Positions 24,085-31,053 of a DNA stretch of 34,273 bases are shown here, one piece after another. The notes beneath the pieces are model-generated. The model made no database searches, had not been told where the DNA came from, and was given only the letters and a program-made list of their open reading frames with translations. Numbering within the stretch: the first letter of the stretch is position 1; each line of letters opens with the position of its first letter. The stretch spans positions 1 to 34,273 of the forward strand of contig CAZSNT010000115.1 of assembly GCA_964607765.1 (NCBI GenBank), written 5' to 3'. This DNA comes from CAZSNT01 sp964607765. GTDB lineage: Bacteria > Verrucomicrobiota > Lentisphaeria > Oligosphaerales > JABHEG01. The translations under genes and the position numbers were made by a program.

Positions 24085-25544
24085 CAGAACCGTTGACTGT
24101 CCAGTGATGCTTGTGCCAATTCCTCGCGAATGACCGAACCGAGCGGCCAGCCGAGACGGGTAATATCACGCCGATACCGAACCACAAGCTCGTCGCCGCT
24201 GGTGTCGAGAATGAGGACGTTCCGGCAGAAACCCCGGCCGTGCTGCCCAACCGCCGCGACATCCGCCGAAAACTGGTAGGCGCGCACGGTCAGATACGGA
24301 CCGGCCTGGATAGCGTTCTCCTCTTCGAGCACGTCGGCAACCCAGGCAACCGAATCCCGCCCTTCCTCCTGCGCTATCCGATGGGACACGAGCTTCTCGG
24401 CATACTCCTCGCCGATGCCCGGAATGCAGGCGAGCACGGCGGCCGGCGCCGTGTTCACATTGATCAGCCCCTCGAAATCGTCATCGTCCCCCACTGCAAT
24501 ATCCGCGTGCACGGTCTCGAACTCGGCAATGGTCATGCCGGAGCGCAGATAGAACTCCAACACGCTGGTGAACGCACGCCTGCCCGCTCCCGATGCCTGG
24601 GCAACCTGTTCGCCGCGTTCCTGCCCCAGCTGTTCAGTGAGCAGCTGCCTCAGTTCCTGGCCGTTGCCGTTGATGTCCACACGCTTGCTGCCACTATCGT
24701 CCGACCGCACGTTCGGCTCACTGCTGTAGACGGTCAGATAGGCGAGCAAGCCCAGCTCCGAGCCATCTTCACCGAAACTGCGGGCAGAGCCGTCGTCCGT
24801 TTCCTCCCAGGGCTCGATGATCGCATTGCGGTTGCGGTCGATGCCGTAGAGCAGTTCCTCGTCCGCGCCGTTCAGCAACCGCAGTTCCTCCACTGTCTCG
24901 AACGCGCCGTTCTTGCACGCGTATGCCGGGTCACGGCGCAGGTACGTCTCCGACTCCGCGCCGTCCTCCGTCGGATCCTCGTCCGTGTCACGCCAATCCA
25001 TGATGGCGGCCGCCAGCTCCGGTGTCATCCCGGGCAGACCTTCGAGTATCTCCCGTGTAGTCGAAGCCGCGTTGAGGTTGATCTTCGAAGCCTCGTCCAC
25101 CAGGCTGAACACGGGGATGTCGCCATCGAGCTGCTCATCGCCACGCCCCAACAGCCAGAAGGTCGCATTCCCCACAGGCACGGAGTCGGCCTCGTAATCG
25201 TCCAAATCCGGAAGCTCCCCGGACTCACTGATCTCGCTGAGCACGTAACCCAAATACCGATACGCGCCCTCGATCGCCTGGCGCGCCTCGCAACGTGCCA
25301 CGGCGTTGGCCGTCGCGCGGTAGTCCATCATCGCGGCCTGCCCGAACGTGAGAGCCAGCCCGGCCAGGCCAAGCGTGAGCCACAGCACGAGGATCAGCAC
25401 CGCGCCCGACTGCCCGGCCGCAGGCATCGCAGAGCAGGCGGCAACGGCCGGAGCCGTTCGAGAACGAGGACCAAAACCTGAATCCTGCTGGACAGCAGGA
25501 AACACTGAACACTCACACCTGCGTTTGGGGGCCCAGGCTCTCAT
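24084..25544 (-). CDS. gspK: GspK-like minor pseudopilin
   Basis: A 486-residue protein, longer than typical GspK (~320). A leader, then a hydrophobic helix SGAVLILVLWLTLGLAGLAL, and a large alpha domain containing INLNAASTTREILEGLPGM and a second helix-hairpin-helix-like block INVNTAPAAVLACIPGIGEEYAEKLV, typical of GspK. The helix lacks the Glu at +5, as usual for this subunit at the pseudopilus tip. The ATG at 25544 overlaps the gspJ stop (ATGA) and gives a 46-residue leader partly encoded by a palindromic repeat; the ATG at 25427 would give a short leader MPAAGQSG and put the repeat outside the gene, but lacks a ribosome-binding site. Confidence 0.88.
   Translation of the reverse strand: MRAWAPKRRCECSVFPAVQQDSGFGPRSRTAPAVAACSAMPAAGQSGAVLILVLWLTLGLAGLALTFGQAAMMDYRATANAVARCEARQAIEGAYRYLGYVLSEISESGELPDLDDYEADSVPVGNATFWLLGRGDEQLDGDIPVFSLVDEASKINLNAASTTREILEGLPGMTPELAAAIMDWRDTDEDPTEDGAESETYLRRDPAYACKNGAFETVEELRLLNGADEELLYGIDRNRNAIIEPWEETDDGSARSFGEDGSELGLLAYLTVYSSEPNVRSDDSGSKRVDINGNGQELRQLLTEQLGQERGEQVAQASGAGRRAFTSVLEFYLRSGMTIAEFETVHADIAVGDDDDFEGLINVNTAPAAVLACIPGIGEEYAEKLVSHRIAQEEGRDSVAWVADVLEEENAIQAGPYLTVRAYQFSADVAAVGQHGRGFCRNVLILDTSGDELVVRYRRDITRLGWPLGSVIREELAQASLDSQRF
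25484..25499. repeat. 16-bp palindrome CCTGCTG-GA-CAGCAGG, copy 1
   Basis: Perfect 7-bp stem with a 2-nt centre, flanked by GAAT before and AAAC after, then a heptamer-like ACTGAAC. It lies inside the leader-coding part of gspK, where it is read as PAVQQ, or just upstream of gspK if the inner ATG is the start. Confidence 0.9.
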
Positions 25545-26269
25545 AGTCCCATGCCTCCCTGACCGTCGCCCGCGCCGGTCTGCGCGCCATCTGTCTCGGT
25601 CTCCGACGGCAACACCTGCGGCAAAACCTCGATGGTCAGCTCCACGGGAGCGGGCGCAGTCTCTGCCTCCTCGACTTGCGCCAGCTCGAGCCGCACGCTG
25701 ATCGCCCGCGGCAATTCGTTCTCGACAGTGGTCGAGTCCCAGCTGTCCACCCACGTCTCGCCGTCAAAGTAGGATATCTCGAGCGAGTCGACGGCTGCCA
25801 GCAACACGTCCTCTTCCGGTTCCTCCGCCACCTCGGCGAGCAGGTTACGATCAATGGCCCGGACCAGTGTGTAGGCAACGCCGTCCTCCGCCTCCTCCAG
25901 GTAATACGAAACGAATGCGATATCGCCCCACGGCGCGTCCGAGGCGGCAGGCAGTGATGTGGAGAAGAACTCCAGCCGATCCAAACGCACAGCGCCACTC
26001 TCGTCCGGTTCACCCAGCATCGGACCGGCGAGCAGTCCTGCCGGGACCACGATCCCCGTCAGATCGTCGCGAAGCTGTCTGACCGCGTAATCAACCACGA
26101 ACCGATCCTCAAACCGACGCGCGCGCCGTTCCCTGAGCCTGACCGTACCGAACGAGACGCTGACCAGCGCGGCGAGCACAGTGGCCGACATGGACACAGC
26201 CGCCAGAATCTCCAGCAGCGTGAACGCGCCGCATCGCACCGTGCCGTGTTGTTGCCTGTTGCTGGTCAC
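25541..26269 (-). CDS. gspJ: GspJ-like minor pseudopilin
   Basis: A 242-residue protein with a short leader and the prepilin-type motif FTLLEILAAVSMSATVLAALVS. Cleavage would fall after Ala15, with Gly one place earlier, and Glu is at +5 (residue 20). The soluble part (QLRDDLTGIV, LEFFSTSLP, YYLEE, LVRAIDRNLL) follows the GspJ pattern. The GTG at 26269 is chosen because it overlaps the gspI stop as GTGA and gives a normal-length leader. The C-terminal tail is Glu/Thr/Gly-rich. Confidence 0.88.
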   Translation of the reverse strand: MTSNRQQHGTVRCGAFTLLEILAAVSMSATVLAALVSVSFGTVRLRERRARRFEDRFVVDYAVRQLRDDLTGIVVPAGLLAGPMLGEPDESGAVRLDRLEFFSTSLPAASDAPWGDIAFVSYYLEEAEDGVAYTLVRAIDRNLLAEVAEEPEEDVLLAAVDSLEISYFDGETWVDSWDSTTVENELPRAISVRLELAQVEEAETAPAPVELTIEVLPQVLPSETETDGAQTGAGDGQGGMGL

Positions 26270-26763
26270 TCGTCTGCCGCCGTATCCTGCACCAACGTGC
26301 TCAACGTCAAAGAAAGCTCTTCGCCCTGGACCCGGTACAGCACCTGCACGGTCAGCACGCGGAGCAACTCGTCGTCCTCCTGCCACTGCTCGTCGGCAAA
26401 CTGCCACGTGTACCCGGGCCAATCCTCCCCGAAATCGCCCTCGGACTCAGTGTCGGCCCAACTGTCGGTTGCCACCAGGTCTGCCAGGAAGCTGTCCGCC
26501 AGCCGTACGGCCTGCTGTTTGTGCTCAGCTACCGCGCCGGCCCGGTTCGCGATCAACACGCCGCGCACCGCCACGGGAAGCAACACCGCCACAAACACGA
26601 GAGCCACCAGAATCTCGGCAAACGTGAAACGGCGCCGACGTCTGCCGATGGAACGGAAAACGGAAGACGGAAGACGGAAGACGGAAAACACACCCCTGAA
26701 CACTGAGCACTGAATCCTGCTGGACAGCAGGAAACACCGAACACTGAACACCAGACTACTCAT
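26266..26763 (-). CDS. gspI: GspI-like minor pseudopilin with a repeat-encoded leader
   Basis: A 165-residue protein with the prepilin motif FTFAEILVALVFVAVLLPVAV. The residue before the cleavage point is Arg45, in a run of five Arg, rather than Gly; Glu is at +5 (residue 50). The soluble part (VRLADSFLADLVA, WQFADEQWQ, VLTVQVLYRVQGEELSLTLSTL) fits GspI. The ATG at 26763 overlaps the gspH stop by eight bases and gives a 45-residue leader whose codons lie in a palindrome and a heptamer array; GTG codons inside this leader are alternative starts. Either way the leader is encoded by repeat DNA. Confidence 0.85.
   Translation of the reverse strand: MSSLVFSVRCFLLSSRIQCSVFRGVFSVFRLPSSVFRSIGRRRRRFTFAEILVALVFVAVLLPVAVRGVLIANRAGAVAEHKQQAVRLADSFLADLVATDSWADTESEGDFGEDWPGYTWQFADEQWQEDDELLRVLTVQVLYRVQGEELSLTLSTLVQDTAADE
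26652..26749. repeat. Composite repeat: heptamers plus 16-bp palindrome, copy 2
   Basis: Five heptamers AACGGAA/GACGGAA (26652-26686), then three related units CCTGAAC, ACTGAGC and ACTGAAT (26695-26715), the perfect palindrome CCTGCTG-GA-CAGCAGG (26716-26731), and after AAAC two more units ACCGAAC and ACTGAAC (26736-26749). The element lies inside the 5' coding part of gspI. Confidence 0.92.
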
Positions 26764-27271
26764 CGCCACCGACCTCCTCGACCTGATAGAACGGTCGTGT
26801 CTCGGCCTGGACGATCGTGAGCCCGGCACTATCGCCGTGCCGGATGTAAAGGGAAAAACTCTCCGGCGATGTCGAGTCGATGGTACCGTCGGGGGAGAAC
26901 AGGATCTCGGCCACACCCTCGGCCTGGCCCCCATCCAGCGGCACATCCAGAGCCACGTCGTCCGCCACCACAAACTCCAGAGGGTTACCCTCATCCGTCG
27001 CGTAGCTGGGATGCACGGTCACGCCATATCTGCCCTCGACCGAATCAAGCCACAACAGCATGGGCTCAGACCGCGAGATCGCCTGACTGCGGGCGTAACG
27101 CGTGAGGGCCACAAGCCGGCGCGCCTCCGCAGTCAGAGACCGACCGTGAAAATGCCCCGCCAACGACGGCGTGGCGATCATCATGATCACAGCCAGCAAA
27201 GCCATGACTGCAATCAGTTCAATCAGCGTTAGATGGCGGCACGTCGAAGCCACAGACCACTCCTCGGTCAT
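26756..27271 (-). CDS. gspH: GspH-like minor pseudopilin
   Basis: A 171-residue protein with prepilin motif LTLIELIAVMALLAVIMMIATPSL. The residue before the expected cleavage is His13 in place of Gly; Glu18 is at +5. The following GRSLTAEARRLVALTRYARSQAISRSEPMLLWLD is a clear GspH-type segment. It overlaps gspG as ATGA and gspI by eight bases. It would sit near the tip of the pseudopilus. Confidence 0.9.
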   Translation of the reverse strand: MTEEWSVASTCRHLTLIELIAVMALLAVIMMIATPSLAGHFHGRSLTAEARRLVALTRYARSQAISRSEPMLLWLDSVEGRYGVTVHPSYATDEGNPLEFVVADDVALDVPLDGGQAEGVAEILFSPDGTIDSTSPESFSLYIRHGDSAGLTIVQAETRPFYQVEEVGGDE

Positions 27272-27717
27272 TCAGTCCAGTTCGTGATGTCGTCGCCGCC
27301 GCCGGCACGGCCGTCAGGCCCCATCGACATCAGGTCGTACCCGCTTACGTTGTTCTTGCCCGGGCACTCGTAACTGTAGGGGTTGTGCCACGGATCCAGC
27401 CCCACCGCCTTCTTCAGATACGGACCGCGCCAGTCGGGTGCGTCCGGGGGCGCCTCCAGCAGGTAGACGAGCCCGTCACTGCCCTGCGGATAGAAGCCGT
27501 TGTCCACTTCGAATGTGTCCAGAGCGGTCTCAATGCTCGCAATCTGTGTTGCGGCAGCGGTCACGCGCGCCTGTTCGGAACGGCCCGTGAACTTCGGAAC
27601 CACAATGGCGGCCAGCGTCGCCAGAATCACCAGCACCAACAACAGCTCCACCATGGTGAAGGTGTGTCGGCGCACCCGGCAGCCGCTCGTGACAGATCCG
27701 CTTCTCGCGATGGTCAT
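27268..27717 (-). CDS. gspG: GspG major pseudopilin
   Basis: A 149-residue protein with prepilin motif FTMVELLLVLVILATLAAIVVPKFTG; Thr19 replaces Gly at -1 and Glu24 is at +5. The rest is a textbook GspG: ALDTFEVDNGFYPQGSDGLVYLL, LDPWHNPYSYECPG and the calcium loop MSMGPDGRAGGGDDITNW. It would polymerise into the pseudopilus that pushes substrate through the secretin. A 91-nt gap holding a composite repeat separates it from gspF. Confidence 0.95.
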   Translation of the reverse strand: MTIARSGSVTSGCRVRRHTFTMVELLLVLVILATLAAIVVPKFTGRSEQARVTAAATQIASIETALDTFEVDNGFYPQGSDGLVYLLEAPPDAPDWRGPYLKKAVGLDPWHNPYSYECPGKNNVSGYDLMSMGPDGRAGGGDDITNWTE

Positions 27718-27735
27718 GGTCTCTCTCCTGGGTTG

Positions 27736-27785
27736 TTATTCGTTATTCGTTGTTCGTTATTCGACGTTTCCTGCTGTCCAGCAGG
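27736..27785. repeat. Composite repeat: heptamers plus 16-bp palindrome, copy 3
   Basis: Four heptamers TTATTCG/TTGTTCG (27736-27763), a 6-nt link, and the palindrome CCTGCTG-TC-CAGCAGG (27770-27785), opposite in orientation to copies 1 and 2. It lies in the 91-nt gap between gspF and gspG, which holds no gene. Confidence 0.93.
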
Positions 27786-27808
27786 ATTCGACTCTTCAGC
27801 ATCCGACA

Positions 27809-29032
27809 TCACCTGATGTACTCCTGGATGGTGAAAATGGGCAGGACCATACCGACAACGATCACGCCAATGAACGCGGCCATGAGAAACAGCACAGCCG
27901 GCTCCGCCAACGCCACCGCCGCTCGAAGCTGACGGTCAAGATCGCCCTCTGCGGTCGCGGCCAGGCGCACAAGCTCCTTGTCCAGACGGCTTGCCTGCTC
28001 CGACACGGATATCATCTCGACCACGGAACGCGGAAACAGCTCCCGGCAGTCGCCCAGACTGACCCCGAGCCGTTCGCCCTGCTGCACACGCTCGATGGCC
28101 GAAGAAACAGCATCGATCAGAATCTGGTTGCCGATCGATTCGCGGGCCACACGCAACGCGTTGATCAGAGGCACACCCGCCCCCGTCAGCGTCCCCAACA
28201 TGCGACAGAACCGAACCATCGCGAAACGCGCCGCCAGTGGCCCGACAACCGGAACCTGCAAGGCAAAATGCTCCCACCGGCGCCGGCCGGCGTCGCTCCT
28301 GAACCAGCGCCTTGCCGCCCACGCCAGGATCGCCAAAGCTGCCGCCACGGCCAGCCCGTATGTCCGAATCCCCTCGCTCGCCGCCACAATGCCGCGAGTC
28401 AACACCGGCAGCGCCGCACCGAAGTCTGCGAAGATCCCCTTGAACGTAGGGATGAAGAACGTCAGCAGGAACACCACCACCGCTGCAGAGAGCCCCGCCA
28501 GCACGGCCGGGTAGATCAGTGCGGAAACAACCTTCGCTTTGAGCTCCTTCTCACGATCCTGGAAGTCCGCTATCTGTTGCAGAACGAGGTCCAGAAAGCC
28601 GCCGGTCTCGCCTGCCTGCACCATGGCCACGTAGACGCGCGGGAACGTGTCAGGCTCCTGCGACATCGCGCCGGCCAGCGACGCACCGTCCACCACCATA
28701 TCGTGAATGCCCTGCCAGTGCTCGCGGGCAACAGGTTCGGATGCCTCGCGGGCCAGCAGGCGCAGGGCCCGAGCCAGCGGCACGCCCGCTGACAGCAGGC
28801 TCGAAAGCTGCCGTGTGAAATCGCCCAGCGCTTTGCGTGACACACCTCGACGCCACGGCATCTGAATCGCAACCGTTGGCTCTGTATCAGACGTCGACGC
28901 CTCGCTCAACCGCAAGATCCGCAGGCCACGCTGCTCGAGGCCCTGGTACGCCTCGGCACGGCCTGCCGCGTCCAGCTGCCCCTCGACGGTGGCACCGTCC
29001 GGCTGCATTGCCTTGTAGTCGAACGCCGGCAT
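27809..29032 (-). CDS. gspF: GspF inner-membrane platform protein
   Basis: A 407-residue polytopic protein of the GspF/PilC family, the core of the inner-membrane platform contacted by GspE. It starts with the family MPAFDYKAMQPDGATVEGQL, has two cytoplasmic T2SSF repeats (FTRQLSSLLSAGVPLARALRLL and FCRMLGTLTGAGVPLINALRVA) and membrane helices after each repeat (LIYPAVLAGLSAAVVVFLLT; LAILAWAA; LFLMAAFIGVIVVGMVLPIF). The length is normal. The gap to gspE is 57 nt with nothing evident in it. Confidence 0.95.
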   Translation of the reverse strand: MPAFDYKAMQPDGATVEGQLDAAGRAEAYQGLEQRGLRILRLSEASTSDTEPTVAIQMPWRRGVSRKALGDFTRQLSSLLSAGVPLARALRLLAREASEPVAREHWQGIHDMVVDGASLAGAMSQEPDTFPRVYVAMVQAGETGGFLDLVLQQIADFQDREKELKAKVVSALIYPAVLAGLSAAVVVFLLTFFIPTFKGIFADFGAALPVLTRGIVAASEGIRTYGLAVAAALAILAWAARRWFRSDAGRRRWEHFALQVPVVGPLAARFAMVRFCRMLGTLTGAGVPLINALRVARESIGNQILIDAVSSAIERVQQGERLGVSLGDCRELFPRSVVEMISVSEQASRLDKELVRLAATAEGDLDRQLRAAVALAEPAVLFLMAAFIGVIVVGMVLPIFTIQEYIR

Positions 29033-29089
29033 CTGTCGTGTCTGTCTCCTGTGCGTTGCTCAACGCGATTCACGGGCCACGGATGTCCC

Positions 29090-30772
29090 TCAGCCCGACC
29101 CGTTCAGCGCCCCGGACCTCTCGTCGCGTGTCACGCGCAGCACTTCGTCGATCGTCGTCATACCTTCAGCAACGATCCGCCACCCGTCTTCGTGCAGGGA
29201 CCGCATGCCGCTCAACGTTGCCAGATTACGAATATTGCCCGACGACGCCGACGACAGGATCAACTCCCGCATCTCGTCGTTCACATCCATCATCTCGAAC
29301 ACCGCGCGGCGGCCCTGGAATCCGGTCTGCCGACACTGTTCACAGCCAACGGCCCGGAACAGGGTCAGTGTGTCAGCCAGCCCCATTGTGCGGCGGGCGG
29401 CTTCCGCGGCGGGGGACACGTCCGGCTCCTTGCATGCAGGGCACAGCACCCGGACCAGGCGTTGGGCCAAGACCGCCTCGACGGATGACGCCACCAGATA
29501 CGGCTCCACGCCCATGTCGACCAGTCGCGTCAACGCGCCCGGAGCGTCGTTGGTGTGCAGTGTGGAGAATACCAAGTGCCCGGTCAGCGACGCTTGCACG
29601 GCGATCTCTGCCGTCTCAGCGTCCCGAATCTCACCGATCAGCACCACGTCCGGATCGTGACGCAGGATGGACCGCAGACCCCGAGCGAACGTGAGCCCGG
29701 TCTTCTCGGAAACCTGGATCTGGTTGATCCCTTTCAACTGATACTCCACCGGATCCTCGATCGTGATGATCTTCCGGTCGGAGCTGTTGATCTCCTGCAG
29801 CGCGGCGTAGAGGGTTGTGGTCTTGCCGCTGCCGGTGGGCCCGGTGACCAGCACAATGCCGTGCGGCAACCCCAACACACTCCGCATCAGGTTGGTCTCG
29901 CGCGCTGTCATCTGCAACTCGTCCAGGCCGCGCAGGGCGGCGTCCTGCCGCAACAGACGCAGCACCACGGCCTCACCGTGCACCATGGGAATCACCGAAA
30001 CACGAACGTCCACCTCGCCCTGCCCCATGCGGATCTTGATGCGCCCGTCCTGGGGCAGCCGTTTCTCGGCGATATCCAGGTTGCTCAGGATTTTCACACG
30101 CGACACGATAGCCGGCTGGTACCGCTTCAGCTGCGCCGGAACAGGAACATCCTCAAGCACACCGTCGATCCGGTACCGCACACGAAGCTCATCCTCGAAC
30201 GGCTCCAGATGGATGTCAGTGGCACGCTGCTCAATGGCGTCCGCAAGGATCTGGTTCACGAAACGGATGATGGACGCGTCCTGCGCGATCTCGTCCAAAT
30301 CAACGTCCTCAGCCGTGCCCTCGTCAATGACCTGAAACACCGACTCGCGCTCAAGCGTGTCCAGCGTGTCCGCACCAACGCCAAGGTGCTCTTTCATCTC
30401 GCGGCGGATCACGTCCGACGAGGCGAGAACGGGCACCATGGTCAACCCCGTCAGAGTGCGCAGCATGTCCAGCCCACGCGTGTCGAACAGCCGTGACACG
30501 GCGACCTCCACGCCTTGTTCGGACCGCTGCAGGGGGAGGATCTCGTGGCGCAGAAGAACACGGGCAGGGAACTGCGACAGAAGATGCGCGTCGAGCGTCA
30601 CACCGTCCAGCTCGGTGTAGTCCAGACCGTACTCGCCGGCAAGCCACCGCAGCACCTCGTGCTCCGAAGTCATGGCGGCGGCTTGACCGCCTGAAAGCTG
30701 CCGCTCCAACGCGGCGGCGTCGGATGCTGACAGCTGTTGCCGATCGACCATGGTTGCCAACAAGTCAGTCAT
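29090..30772 (-). CDS. gspE: GspE secretion ATPase
   Basis: A 560-residue cytoplasmic hexameric ATPase that powers pseudopilus assembly. An N-terminal GspE/PilB domain precedes the ATPase core: Walker A GPTGSGKT (311-318), Asp box IITIEDPVEYQL (335-346), Walker B DVVLIGEIRD (375-384), His box FSTLHTND (402-409), and the zinc tetracysteine C444/C447 and C477/C480. The ATG at 30772 is chosen because an N-terminal domain begins there; the upstream 21 codons look non-coding. It is the first gene of the operon, about 63 nt after the transcription start predicted from a -24/-12 promoter. Confidence 0.95.
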   Translation of the reverse strand: MTDLLATMVDRQQLSASDAAALERQLSGGQAAAMTSEHEVLRWLAGEYGLDYTELDGVTLDAHLLSQFPARVLLRHEILPLQRSEQGVEVAVSRLFDTRGLDMLRTLTGLTMVPVLASSDVIRREMKEHLGVGADTLDTLERESVFQVIDEGTAEDVDLDEIAQDASIIRFVNQILADAIEQRATDIHLEPFEDELRVRYRIDGVLEDVPVPAQLKRYQPAIVSRVKILSNLDIAEKRLPQDGRIKIRMGQGEVDVRVSVIPMVHGEAVVLRLLRQDAALRGLDELQMTARETNLMRSVLGLPHGIVLVTGPTGSGKTTTLYAALQEINSSDRKIITIEDPVEYQLKGINQIQVSEKTGLTFARGLRSILRHDPDVVLIGEIRDAETAEIAVQASLTGHLVFSTLHTNDAPGALTRLVDMGVEPYLVASSVEAVLAQRLVRVLCPACKEPDVSPAAEAARRTMGLADTLTLFRAVGCEQCRQTGFQGRRAVFEMMDVNDEMRELILSSASSGNIRNLATLSGMRSLHEDGWRIVAEGMTTIDEVLRVTRDERSGALNGSG

Positions 30773-30844
30773 AGCTTCGTCCCGACTGGATACGCACAAA
30801 GAGCCCCTGTCGCTGCGCGGCCGCCCCCGCCTCAAACCGAGCTT

Positions 30845-30860
30845 AGCAGGCCGCGTGCCA
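30845..30860 (-). promoter_or_regulatory. Sigma-54 (-24/-12) promoter for the T2SS operon
   Basis: The minus strand reads TGGCACGCGGCCTGCT, matching the sigma-54 consensus TGGCACR-N4-TTGCW at all but one position (CTGC for TTGC) and with the required 10 bases between GG (-24) and GC (-12). Transcription would start near 30835. The operon encodes a sigma-54-dependent activator, which supports the call. The remainder of the 281-nt gap 30773-31053 holds no gene that I can support. Confidence 0.7.
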
Positions 30861-30958
30861 CACGCGCACGAAAAGGGCGTCCGAGCTCAGACCAGCGAGG
30901 GCCGGCAAGAAGGACGCCCACAGGTGCGCAGATTTTTCCCGCCGCGGCGCCTCGGAAC

Positions 30959-30973
30959 GCGCACGGATTGCGC
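30959..30973. promoter_or_regulatory. Dyad GCGCA-N5-TGCGC, possible enhancer for the response regulator
   Basis: A perfect inverted repeat with NtrC-like spacing, centred about 130 bases upstream of the predicted gspE start site, where sigma-54 enhancers usually lie. A second TGCGCA occurs at 30925-30930. The assignment to this regulator is inference. Confidence 0.35.
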
Positions 30974-30999
30974 ACTGCCTGAAAAGGATCGGCTTTCTA

Positions 31000-31027
31000 T
31001 TGCATCTGACCCCGTTGCACATATCGT
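31000..31027 (+). promoter_or_regulatory. Weak sigma-70-like promoter candidate for the zinc-ribbon gene
   Basis: TTGCAT and TATCGT are separated by 16 nt, 27 bases upstream of the GTG at 31054. Both hexamers are partial matches. Confidence 0.2.
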
Positions 31028-31053
31028 AACGAACTTCGCTTTCAGTAGGTAGC

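Noticed and set aside
25484..25499. The 16-bp palindrome as a rho-independent terminator
   Set aside because: No T-run follows on either strand, and copies lie at the start of coding regions in the middle of an operon.
30991..31003. Sigma-54-like GG...TTGCAT on the plus strand before the zinc-ribbon gene
   Set aside because: The GG-GC spacing is nine and there is no TGGCAC-type -24 element.
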